In this document: piece after piece, positions 22,401 to 34,200 of the stretch | Numbering within the stretch: the stretch's first letter is position 1 | Layout of the letters: the number at the start of each line of letters is the position of its first letter | From: Schizochytrium sp. TIO01 | Taxonomy: Eukaryota > Sar > Bigyra > Thraustochytrida > Thraustochytriidae | Direction: 5' to 3' | Length of the DNA stretch: 64,000 nucleotides | Assembly (NCBI GenBank): GCA_004764695.1 | Contig: SMSO01000031.1 | Location: 2,279,048-2,343,047, forward strand | Position numbers and translations under genes: made by a program | The notes under the pieces: model-generated | What the model was told of the DNA's origin: nothing | Databases searched by the model: none | Seen by the model: only the letters and a program-made list of their open reading frames with translations

Positions 22401-24258
22401 GGCAACAACAAATTTAATTATTTCGAACATTATCTTTTCCATGTAACACCTCGAATTCTAAACATCAGATCACTTCCTCAGGACCGCTTCAACCCTCGTG
22501 ACGACCGGGGCTTGAATACTTGAGTGCTCCGGGCAGTCAGTCAGCTGTCTGCCATCAAGCTTTACTTTCTCTAAATCATCTTTAATTCTGTCAAAGAGAA
22601 AGAGTAAATGGCCATATGACAGTAAGTACCTGTCTCTCCTGGGAAGTTTTGGCCGTCAAAGTGTCGTTTGGGGAAGTGGGACTTTTCTTCCGCTGCAAAG
22701 TAGTTCCTCAATGTTGAACTGCCTTCCTTCCGTTACGAGAGTGGTACTCACAATCTCGATGAGCCGTACGTGCGCCTACTCTTGACGCTAGCTATAGGTA
22801 GGTACTTCCTAGCTGAGGCAGCGGTAGTTTTGCTTTGAGTTTTATTTCGAGATATCGCTCGCTAAGTCTGCTGTACTGCTGCAACTCGAATTCGAAGCCG
22901 TGCGTGCGTGCAGAGTCGCAGCGGCGGCTGGTTCGTCACCTGGGCTCTTTTGCGGGTCAGAACCTGCGATGGACAGGCCAGGAGACGCTCGTGTTGCCAA
23001 GCAGGAGCGGGCGCGTTCCCATACTCTTGCAAGCGGGCTTAAACCCAACCCTTCTCTGTAAAAAACACGGTTGGTACTATCGAAAGCGGCTGAAAAAGAG
23101 CGAACCGAGGTTTCACAGAACGCAGCACTCGGGTGGATTTTCTTTGCCTGCGATTTGCTGGTTTCTGCGCGTTCTCTCACTGGAGCGACGGGACCGTTTC
23201 AACCTGGGTGACACCTTGTGCCGCGCTGGAGCTTCGGCTTGCTCGCGTGTCCTATCCGCTCTCGCGAACCTCTTTCTGCACGAGAGCAGCGCAAGCACAG
23301 ACCCAATGCAATGTCCTTTCCTTACGTGTTCTGGCGTTTTCTCCTTCGCCCATATGGCTTTCAATCTCAGCCGTTCCCAGCCATTATCATTTGCAAGCTC
23401 CACAGTTTTGCCTCATCTTCTGTGGTTCCTGAGCAAGCACGGACTTCACTCATTTAGCCAGCCAGCCAGTACTCTCGGCAGCAAGAGCTCTTCGAAAACA
23501 GCAACAGCCACAACGACAACGACAACAGCAAAAGCAGCACCAAAAGCATTACGAGCAACGAAATGAAAGGGCTTCTGCGTCCAGCCGAAGGAAGCCTGGT
23601 AGAGTGGTGGAGGGAGGAGTTTGCTTGCTTGCTTTCCTCCTTGCCTCACCGATGCATTTCTTCGCTCGCCGTGCCACCGCCAGCGATACCCGGCTTAAAC
23701 AGCGTGAGCGATCGACAATCGGCAGCGATCAATCGACGGATGATTGGTTTTTTCACAAAGCAGGCATTCGGAAGCCTCGATTCCTTCTGCCTTTTCAAGC
23801 AATTGGAAACTAATTCGATGCGCTGACTCGTATACTTCCAAAAGAGGACCCTTATGTATGTATGTGGGTACCACCCTGCGTGTGTGATGTACGGCGCCGT
23901 TCGTAGAGTACAAGATACGGGGTCCGGCCTCCTCGTGAAGCGCTCGATGGGCCTTTTCAGGAGCTAGCTGGTAGACCTGGCGGCGCTGCTTCGCTTTCCT
24001 CCGAGACTCACGGCAGTTCGTTCCGCCATGCAGGCAGAGTTGGATTGAAGTCATGGGCACATCACATGGCGCCTTGGGGATCTTAGCCTGGAACCAGGAG
24101 CACAAGCTGTACGTACCTAAGCTTTCCTTTCTTTTAAATTGTTAATTTTTAATTGATAGAATATATAATTAACATAAACCAAATACTATTTAGCATTTTA
24201 AGTAGTGGAAAGTTGTAAGTATTGATTTACTGATTTGTTTTATTTTAATTAAAAGGTC

Positions 24259-24297
24259 TGATTTGATTTGATTTGGTTTGGTTTGGTTTGGTTTGAT
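24259..24297. repeat. (GATTT)n/(GGTTT)n pentanucleotide tract
   Basis: Three GATTT-type units pass into five GGTTT-type units. The change is in blocks, not random. Confidence 0.85.
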
Positions 24298-24542
24298 GGA
24301 AATAAAACGAAATGATTTGTAAGAAAATGTCGGAGATGCAGTTATTAGATATTCTTTGCACAGTTGCTTTGGATTTCAAGGCAAATTTAAGCGGAACGAT
24401 CAAAACAAATGCATACGCCAGCTGGCGTGTTTCTTGATGCGATGTTGATAACATGAGCTTCCTGCAGAATAGCTTGAGGTGGGTGAGCTTTTAGCGAAAG
24501 AAAGTCCTTCGCAAATGCACACCGTCCTCCCTAAGGAGGGAG

Positions 24543-24581
24543 CGACTCGACTCGACTCGGCTCGACTCGACTCGACTCGAC
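24543..24581. repeat. (ACTCG)n pentanucleotide tract
   Basis: About eight units of ACTCG with one variant (GGCTCG) in the middle. Confidence 0.9.
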
Positions 24582-26195
24582 CCAACTTTTTTGATTTCTC
24601 CAATCAAGAAACAGCAAGCATGCGAGCTAATTCAAGATGGAGATTTATATCCTGTTGTAATAAGCAGTTCATGGCACCGGCATCAAATAGCGGCTGTTAA
24701 AAGACCTCTGCATCTCTGCACTGCCACATGCAAATTAATGAGTCTTTCGCTTCGATCTAATTCGTCAAAGCAATGCCTCAGATCTAAACTCCAGGCTGCC
24801 TGGCTTACGCGCTCAAATTTCCGGCACCGAGCGACATCATTTCAACTGCCTCCTTGTGTGAAATGCCAGGAACAGCGATGAGCAAATCGTATCCCGAAAT
24901 GAAATTTGGCGGATCATGGCAACAACAGGCATTTTGACCATTCCCGCATTCCAAGATGTTTCTTGCGATCCTGAATTTACTACATGCTTCCACAGGCCAG
25001 CCTTCTCGGAGCTTATCAAGATGCAGACCGTCGCCCGAGCTCTGGCGCTTCCTGCTCGTCGCGCCAGGGCCGCTGCTCAGGCCACCGATTACGGACGCGG
25101 CGGCGTCGCGACGAGCATCTGGGCAAAGCAAAAGAAACAAGAATCAAGGGCTCCAAATGAATAATTAGGTCGCCCTAAGTGAATCCTCTGAGCCTCGGCG
25201 TCTCTTTTTCTTTTTCCTCTAAAGAAAAACAAAAAAGCGAATGCGGAAATGTACGAAATGAATTAGTGATGGTAATGGAGCAAGCAAATGAATGCGCAGG
25301 AACAGGTGTCAGTCGCGCGGCGTCGCGATCGCGACCGCCTCCTCTAAGGCAAAGCAGGCTTTTTATAAGTGTCAGCCGAATGATAGATAGTCTTTAGAGC
25401 GGCCTTTACTGGCGCCGCTCCCCTCATAGCCGTGCGCAGAGTGCGAGGAGGCAGAGGTTTCTGAGGAAAGGCAATTTCGAGCCTCGTCTGAAAACTAAGA
25501 ATACCCCGCCAAAAAAAGTACTTAAAAAAACAAAGCCCTCGACCTAAACCAAAAAAATTCTCGTTCTCCTCTTTCTCCTTTTAAAAAATGATTCTTAAAT
25601 TTACTTTTTACTATTTATTGATTTATTTATTTTAAATTTGTTTTCAAATAGGAAAAGCAGAGCAGGAAACCCCTCTTTTATCTAACCAAACAGACGAATA
25701 AATCAATAAAATTGAAAATTAAAAAGAAAAGGTGAAGAGGGAGATGGAGAAGAAGAAGGGGAGTGGAATGTGATAAAAAGAGAAAACGCAAGCAGAAATC
25801 AAGCAAAAGCAAAGGCCGCTCCGTATTCCGGTGCTGGTGGCGTGCCGCGGCCTCCTCTCGGATGGATGGCTCTGCAATCTCCGCAGCGATGCGGCCGCCC
25901 GCGCTTTCTTCGCTCCCACTGCGCAGTCAGAGGCGCCAGAGGCGGCCCCTCTCTCGTCCTCTGCTTTCCCGAGCCCCTCTTGGTCTCACAGAAACCAAAA
26001 AACAAACAAAAAAACTTAAAACTTATGAAACTAAAAACCGCTCAGGGTAAGTAAGGTACCTTATCTAAACAGTAGGACAAGTAAAAATAATCATGATGGT
26101 AAGTAAGCCCCCTTTTTCCTCTTTTTCTTCTTTCCACGCACGAAAGCTCAACTTCTCAAATAACCAAATGATCCTAAAGGAAAAGGAAAAACCCT

Positions 26196-26380
26196 TTCAT
26201 TCATTCATTCATTCATTCATTCATTCATTCATTCATTCATTCATTCATTCATTCCCAAGTTTCAACTTCTTTTCCGGAGTCTAATTCTCTCTCCCTCAAT
26301 CAGTCAGTCACTCAGTTAGCCAATGAATGAATGAATGAATGAATGAATGAATGAATAAATGAATAAACGAATGAACGAAT
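26196..26380. repeat. Inverted pair of microsatellites: (CATT)n and (AATG)n
   Basis: About 14 CATT units (26196-26254) are followed 67 bp later by about 9 perfect AATG units plus degenerate ones (26322-26380). AATG is the reverse complement of CATT, so the pair forms one long inverted repeat with a short loop. Confidence 0.9.
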
Positions 26381-26523
26381 CGCTTCGCTTTAAATTCCTC
26401 CGTAGGACCAGCTAGCGCCCGCCTACTCCCCCTCGCAGGCGGCCCAGGAGTCATCTAGGCGGCAAGCAGCGCTTAGGGGTTCCTAGCCTCCACTTAGCGC
26501 CTCCATATTAGCGCGCAGTAAAA

Positions 26524-26622
26524 AAATACCTACATAAGAGTTATCCCCATAAAAATGATAGCGAGGCGGCAGGGCAAGCAAACCCAGAACTCTGTGCGCA
26601 AATACCTACATAAGAGTCATCC
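26524..26622 (+). repeat. 23-bp direct repeat pair
   Basis: The sequence beginning aaatacctacataagagt occurs at 26524-26546 and 26600-26622 with one mismatch (T/C). The copies start 76 bp apart and the flanks are unrelated. Confidence 0.85.
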
Positions 26623-27321
26623 GCAATGGGTGGCCTGCCTCGCGAGCGCTTCGCAGGGAGGCCTGCGGCTGGCTGAGGACCGCCGCTGGCAGGCCGGGGC
26701 GGCCTCGCGGCGCGTATTGCGGCCGGTAGCAGCGCAGGAGCAGCGCCGGAGCCCGCGCGGAACGGCCTGGAGGCTTGTTTGATCAACATTCACATTCAAA
26801 TGCGCTCCTCTCGCATTGGAAACAATAGGGGACTAGGACCAGACAGGGGAAACTCTAGGAAGAGCCACGTCTTGAGGAGGCTAGAATGATGCTCGATCGA
26901 TTCGTGGATCGATGCCGAGGACGAAATTCATGCGAGCAGAGCTTGCTTGCCTCCGTGACTTTGGCATTTACTCGGATGCGCCCAAATACGCACGCTGCTG
27001 CTGGGTCTCTCGCGCCTGCACGTGGTCGTCGGGCCGAGGCTTCCGTCGATCGAGCTGCTGCTGCAGTCCTTTCTTTCTTTCTTTCTGTCTTTCTTTCTCA
27101 GCCACATCGATGAGGGTATTAAATTGGCACGACTGGATGTTCCATACGTTCCAGCCTCGAGGTTTGAGACACAACACAGATTGGATGATCGAAGAAGGGC
27201 AAATGAAGCAGCAGCAGCAGGCCGCTCCGAAGCGGGCGCCGCGAGCGCAAACAAGGCCGACGAGAAGGCCGCGAGCGGGAACAGCTTGGAGGTGACTAGC
27301 GATTTCTAGCTATAGCTAGCT

Positions 27322-27341
27322 GCCTGCCTGCCTGCCTGCCC
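27322..27341. repeat. (CTGC)n tract
   Basis: Five CTGC units directly downstream of a ctagctatagctagct palindromic stretch. Confidence 0.8.
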
Positions 27342-27575
27342 GCTTTGAGACGGAGAAGTCTTGAATGCAGGAAGCACACACGGGCACATGCTAAGGAAGA
27401 AAGAGGGATCGCTGTGATGAAGTTGAGGAATGTGACTGTTTTCTGTTAATTTCTTTGGTTATTCAGAAAACAGTTGTAAAAACAGGCGATCAATCGATAT
27501 ACCGATGAGACATTGGAAGAAAAAGTGGAAGCAAGTGAAAGAAACAAGAAAAAGTAAAAAAAGAAAAAGAAGAAA

Positions 27576-27639
27576 AGAGCAAACAAACTAAGAGCAACTC
27601 GAGAGACATGATTTGTTTGTTTGTTTGTTTGTTTGCTCT
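27576..27639. repeat. 12-bp inverted repeat with (GTTT)n
   Basis: AGAGCAAACAAA (27576-27587) is matched by its exact reverse complement at 27628-27639, the end of a (GTTT)n run. The loop is 40 bp. Confidence 0.8.
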
Positions 27640-30600
27640 CTCTCTTTCTACTTGTGGATTTTTTTTTGCTGTGGTTGCCGAAAATGGGCGGTCTCCGTGC
27701 GGCATTATTGGTATTTCTCTATGTAGCGGAATGTGAAGGCGACCCCTGTTCTTCTGAAAGCTCCTGGCGAGGGTGTCCACCGAGAAATTCATCGCTTCGA
27801 AAAGGAATAGCGAATAATGCAGGTGATGTGGTAAATTTGCCAAGGGGTGACAAATTTTCTCTCTCTTTTACTTTCCCGTTTTCTTTTTCTTTTTTAAATT
27901 GTGTAGGTAGGTTACCTACTATGAAAAAGGAAATAAAGAAAGAAAAATAGAAAGGCGATGAAAAACTGGGGCAATGTCGAAGGCGAGAAGAAATAGATAT
28001 TGTAAGGGACCTTGGGTGAACTTTTAGTACTCATACACTACTTCTGAAGCTCGAAAGATTCGACGAAGGTTCTCGAGAGCTCGTAAATCAACACCATGTT
28101 TGGAGGAGAGAGAACATGCAATTACTCTGGAGCACGCGCCGATGCCTGGTTAAAATCTCTTTGTTCTGCATTTCTCTCTCTTTATTCCCATTGCTGCGCT
28201 GACCCATTTTCATTCTCCTGCGCTCTTTATCTTTGTTTGCAATTTAAAGAAAAGCTATGGCTCAAGCAAGTTGTTCCTCCAATGTCATCTGCTGATTTGT
28301 TCCTTGAAATTTACAGCAAGTATCTCCCCAGGTAGCGATCAATGCGGCGGATGAGCAGCAGCAGCAACTCCCAACCCAGATTATTGTTGTTGTTGTTGTT
28401 TACAGACGGACACGCTGGTAATTTATTTTCCACGAAGAGAAGAAGACCACCGCGGCTCGATCTGTGTGTTGCCTGCACAGGTTCACTTATTCACGCCTGA
28501 TTTTCACTTTCTTTGCATCTGCGCTCGATCATTTTCTCGATCTTGTTGTTGACATGTTTTTTGTTTTATCTTTCGGCTGGAGAAAGGTCGTCGTCGAATT
28601 TTGCCATTTCGCAATCTCACTCTCACTTCCGGACAGAGGTTTGTTGCTCTCTCTTTTCTGATGAATCAGACCTGATGATCAGAGAACACGATCAATGCCT
28701 CATATTTCCAACTTCGTTCTGCAGAGAAAGGAAGGCGACTCCCGGTCCTCTGTTTTGTTCTCTTCCTCGCCACCATAAACAACAACCCAACAGCTACAAA
28801 AGAAAAAGAATGAAGAAAAAAAATAAACAACACAATACTGTTTACTCTTTCTTTTTTTCTTCTTTTTTTCTTTGTGCTGCTTTCCGTTTCTTTTCTTTTC
28901 TTTTCTGCGTGTCTAGAAATGAAACATCCTCGAAGAAGCGAGTTATGGAGTGAGATGAAGGCACCCGACTGTCTCTCTCTCTCTCCTTCTCCCGATCTTG
29001 TTTGTCCAAACAAAAGTCGAAGCCGTCGCTTGCTTTTCTCCGAAGAAGTTCGTCTTCAAAGAAGCTCTTCGATCGAAGAATCCGAAGATCGCTCAAGTAA
29101 GCAAAACTAGAGAGGGAAGAAGTAGGTACCTTCCTACCAACCTACCTTCAGTACTAGAGCAGCGCTAGTGAAATTAAATTAAACTCCAGTAATAAGAAGT
29201 GTCGCACACGAGTCGTGAGCATGGTCAGCAGGTGCCGGGGAAGGTGTCTCTCTCGAGTGAGGTAGCTCAGCTACAAGCCCAAGCAGGAGGAGCAGAGGAG
29301 GGCTCAGCAGTCAGTTGCCTTGACGAACGAAAAGGCAAGCGAGCTCTTCCTTTGTCTGCTCGCGCCCACTGGCTTATTGCGAGCTCAGCGGCTCGGTTCG
29401 ATTCTTGGCATTCATTTATTCATTCATTCGTCGTCTGCTCGTTCTTCTTTCGGGAGCGAAGAAGAACTTACTTCTTCAGGTTGAACTTTTAGCTCGAGCT
29501 CAAGTGTGTTCTGTACTTATGAAAAGCAGAGCTACCTACCTAGGTGGAGCGGCAGTAGGTACGTGTACTGTTTGTTTGCTTGCCTGTTAGCTTCTGTGCT
29601 GGGTGCTCCCGTTGGGGTCTCAAGAGACGCCAAGGGCCCCCCCTTGAAGTGTGCGGATACGAGTAGGATCCTTTGGACTAGGCGGCAGGGAGCGAGACCT
29701 GCGCGACAGTGGGGGGCACCAACACGCCTTAATGGCCGGGGACGGGCTGTTCTGAGGTTGGCGATGGCAAATGTGATCAAATAAATGCCTTTACTTCGCT
29801 GGGAAGACTGCACAGAGACCCTGGTGCTTCTATTTGGAGAATCCAGCGTTAAGATTTGAGCAAAATTAGTTGTGACTACTCACTTTGCTGTTGATGAGGC
29901 CTGCTGCCTTCTCGGTGGGTTTCCTTCAAGTTCTTCTCGATGGTTGCGAGCTAGGCTTGGCTGCAGTGCAAAGGTAGCTGAAGGGGAAAGAAACTGCAAA
30001 TGTGTGAACGTCAGTAGTAGAACAGAGGTAGAGACAGATAGATATCAAGAAAGTGGTGTACTACTACGTACGCCCCGTGTCGAGTCGTCATTTGCAGTGC
30101 TTCTATATATTATCTTCTACCTTTCTTTCCATCTGCGAAAGCCTGCAGTAGAAGTTGAAGCTTGAATGGCGCAGACATATATATGACATCTTCGCCTGTA
30201 ACTTAAGCAAGAGAAGTGTAAAATGAGTGAAGCTTGTGCTATAGCTATAACTTTCCTTCACTTGCTATGTCTGCCTGTGCTTGCTTGCCCGAACTTGCTC
30301 CATTCCTTGCAATAATTTACCTTCACTTTGATCGAATCCGTTCGTTCATTCATAGATGAAATTTCTACCTAGCCCAGCCTCCTCCATTATACGTGTGTCA
30401 CAGTGTTGAAGCTATTTTTGGATTTCCCTGCAGACCACTGATCAAAAGATCCCTCGCTCCGGTTTGCGACGTCGTCGCGTTCTCTGCCCTCCCTCTCTTT
30501 GGCGATGATGTCAGATTTGGGCCCTCCTATTAACTCCTGTCATCCTGACCCTGGAGATGCACTTACAGGGCTATTATAAACTTGTAGTAACCGGTTCGAA

Positions 30601-31200
30601 GCACAAAGCTAGCGCCTCGAAAACCGAAAAGTATTTTGCTAAGCTTTCAGGAAGAAACGGCGCCACCCGCAAAAAGGTATCGTCCCAGTTAGAATGATGG
30701 GAAGAAGAAACAAAGAGAACATGAGCAAAGAAGAAAAAGACGGGAGTAAGAGAGAGGCTCTCAGACACAATAATCTCTCACTGTCTCCACAGTCTCGCAG
30801 TCTTTTTATTTCTTTTATATTTCTGTTTTCTTTTTACCTTCCTTTTTTTTTTAAGTTTTTTTCTTCTCAAAGCCTACTCGAGTCTAATTTTTCTCTTTCT
30901 TTTGATTTAAAAAAGTTGAATTAAACAAAAAAAAAATGAACTGAAAAGAATGGGCAGAGAAGAAGAAAAAGAAAAAGAAAAACTAAGGTGAGACCCTGCT
31001 GCGGAAAGAGAAGAAAAGGGAGATTAAAGTTTTGCATGGGGTTTTCTTTCTCTTTTTCATTAACTGTTCTGTTACTTTTGAAAGTTTTCTCCTCTGGTTT
31101 TAAAATGAAAATGAAAAAAATGACAATGAGCGAAGCTCTTTTTCATCCCTTTTCAAAATTTGGTTTTAGAAAAGAGAAAGAAAATAAACTCCCACGATGT

Positions 31201-34200
31201 TAGATGATGTTGAGAAAACATCAAAGGCCTGCTTGAAAAAAAAAAAAACATGTAGAACAGGGGATGAATGGGTTAAGCTCAGATTGCAGCACGGCCTTCG
31301 CTTCAGTTTGATTTAAATCTATTTCAAAAGAAGTTTTTTTCCAATGACCCTCCATCATATCAAAGGAATTTGAGATCTTCTTATCCAAAACGTCCTTGAA
31401 TGTTGTGTGAATCGAGGGTATATCACTCTGATATCAATAAAAAGAAAACCGTGCAACTCTTCAGCTTGAGTAGCCAAAACCCAGGCAGAAAATCATTCTT
31501 TCCTCCATTCACTCACAATATCATGCGATGCAACACCCACCTCCAAGATGGTTTTTAATCCGCATCCATTCATTCATTCATTTCGCTCCTGAGAGATATC
31601 AATCTTTACGATGACGTTTGAATCTGGCGCGGAGCCTATAGCCTGTGTAAAGAGCAAGGCACTTCGCTCATTCTTCGCAATTTGATTGTTCCCACTGTGT
31701 TTCTTACTTTTCCGAAACTATGCATGAGAGCACAATACAACCTGTGCTTGCTCGAGTGTGATTAAAAAAAATGAATGATTCACAACTCGCGTCCGTGTAA
31801 GAAGGACTTCAATCTTCCCAAAAGTGCGTTCCCTTCTCCGTGCCTCGTCTTCCAGACTTTAATCCAATTTGAGGAAAATAGTTTCTCACCTTAATCGAGC
31901 ACGAGCTTATGTCACATATATTTCATGAAAGGCGGAAATTCTAAAGACGGACTCACCCAACTCGGGTTACAATCACTGAGAACGCACGTTCTCACGCGTG
32001 ACCGCCTTGCTGCCGTGAACTGTAACTTTGACCTGCTTGCTGGGCACGCTGGATTAATGAGGAAACGCTGGATGGAGCCAGGGTCCTGTTACCCTTATCT
32101 ACTAGAAATGCCTATGTTATTTGCAATCTGACAAATGCAAAAAAGGCCGTGGCATTGCTATTGCATTCTAATTGTATAGGCTGCCATATTACGTTTTGCT
32201 GTCTATTTGACTGGGAGAATGAAGGTCGCGATCCCTAATGTGTAAACAATTCACTGGGATGTTTTAATGAGGAAGTAAAAGTGGACGAACAAGAAATATG
32301 TCCGCAAAGATCTTGAAAACTAGTGCTTTCGTTGAATTCTGAGCGAATTGATCAACCCTAGTTGTAGGAACGAGTGAAAACATGTAACCTGGGGAGTCAC
32401 ATACTGTGACTCTATTTCCACCAAATGCTAGGAAAAACTAGGTTTTATCTGCTGTTTTACAGAAGTAATTCATTTGCTGGCACGATCTCATTCTGGACAT
32501 TTTTTTCAAACCTCAACAATCAAAATATTTGAACTCCATCTCAAATTGTGGAAGTGGCATTTCGTGCATTGAAAATACATGGGGACCAATCGAGCTTAAT
32601 ATTGTTCGATTTCATTTCATGTCCACAAAACATCTTCTCCTGTTGCAAAATGCTCCGTTATCCACGATTTCCTTCTGATCTGTGAGCTCGGCGAAGCATA
32701 CCAGCGTCTTCAAAGTTGCAGAGATTTTGCAAAAAGGAATACAGAAGAAATTACCCTTGCTAACTTATCAGCACATTCCACAGAAATATATAAGAAACTC
32801 ATCGCGACCATCGGAAAAAAGATAACAAACAAACCTCAATCAGAAGTATTCATTTGGAAAAATCGCCAACTATCAACAATATCCAGTGTATGTGAATAAG
32901 AAGGATGATCCTGTCGTTTTTGATTGATTTGCGGATGACTACCCTAATAAATGTTAAGCAACATGATGCACCTACAATAACCTAAATGAAGAAATTACAC
33001 TACGGACTTGGAAAAGCGAGTTGGACTTGTTCTTTGAATTCACAAGGAGGCAACAGTCCTTCTAGTCCATTCAGCCTCCCAAACAATGAGCCGCGCAACA
33101 GTATCCAAGCGCAGATATTAACATTTCCGCAGCATGATCTGACTTGCTATTGTTCTCTATAGGAGAAAAAGACAAGTGCCAAAAGTGCTAACAGACCTGC
33201 CAAAAGTGTTCCGCACGAACGGGCCATGGCCCATTTCCTTGCCGATGACCCCCCCAGAGAATTATAAAAGAATCCACTATTAGAGTATATGCGATGAGAA
33301 GGCTTGAAATACTCCTCGAGTAAGAAACACTATCAACAGAATGACAGGGCCGCAAGAGTCTAGAAAGCAACATCTGGGCAACAGAGGGTCCAAGTGGCTT
33401 TGTTGGCTTTTGCTCCGCAACCACCGAGTTCTACACGTAGAAAATAAAAGACTTTGTTGACATCCACCAGACTGGCTGCATAATGAACATTCAGTTCGTA
33501 AAGAGACTTTAAATCATATTTCTGAAGCCATCTCGTTTCTTTCACTTCAAAAAAGAGAAAAGAAATTTAGTTTCTTCGGATGTCCTCCGAATCCAGTAAT
33601 CCTCGAATCTACATTATCTACCTACGATCTGGATTCTGCTTTTTAAATTTTAATGTTGTATTGAAGTTCCTCCTGGCGAAGCCACTTCAAAATTTGAAGC
33701 CATTTACAGGAATAATTACACCGGGTTTTCGCCAATTTACAGTTTTTGGCTGGCGCGGCTTCCATTTTATACACCCAACCAAAGCGTGAGAGCCTCCCTA
33801 AAGAACTTTACACACGCTTAGGACGATTATTTTTTTATTTTTTTCGGTTTTATCAATGCGTACGCCGTTGCAAAAATAAGTGGTTTTCCTTCCGCACAGC
33901 CACAGATTGATATCGTGCTAGAGAGTATAATCATAAACAAATAGCTCGAATTGCACTTTGAACCCCGTGCCGAAATTTAGACAATGCTGACGAGAAAAAG
34001 AATTACACAGACGGATGCGTAATTTCAATAAACACTGAACGAAACTAGCAGTCGGCTTTCTTTCTTCTTTTTTTTTGTTTCTTTTAAAGCCAACAACAAC
34101 AACCCCCACCATTTCGCGGACAAAAGCTTCTGTTAATATCACGGTGGTCGAGAGGAACGTCATGCCGAGATCGATCATTCTACTGTGACTTCATTTGCAA

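Larger units (their letters stand above)
22401..31200. other. Gene-free, microsatellite-rich region with GC-rich islands
   Basis: GC-rich islands at about 22.85-23.75, 24.9-25.4, 25.8-26.0 and 26.4-27.3 kb carry overlapping open frames on several strands at once, as expected by chance in GC-rich DNA. None starts with ATG and encodes anything recognisable; the longest (22835-23566, plus) starts at TTG. AT-rich pieces and many simple repeats lie between. No gene is supported. Confidence 0.5.

Noticed and set aside
22835-23566. 243-codon plus-strand frame
   Set aside because: Starts at TTG, ends in a Thr/Ala-rich simple tract, overlaps equal-quality frames on both strands in a GC-rich island, and has no recognisable domain.
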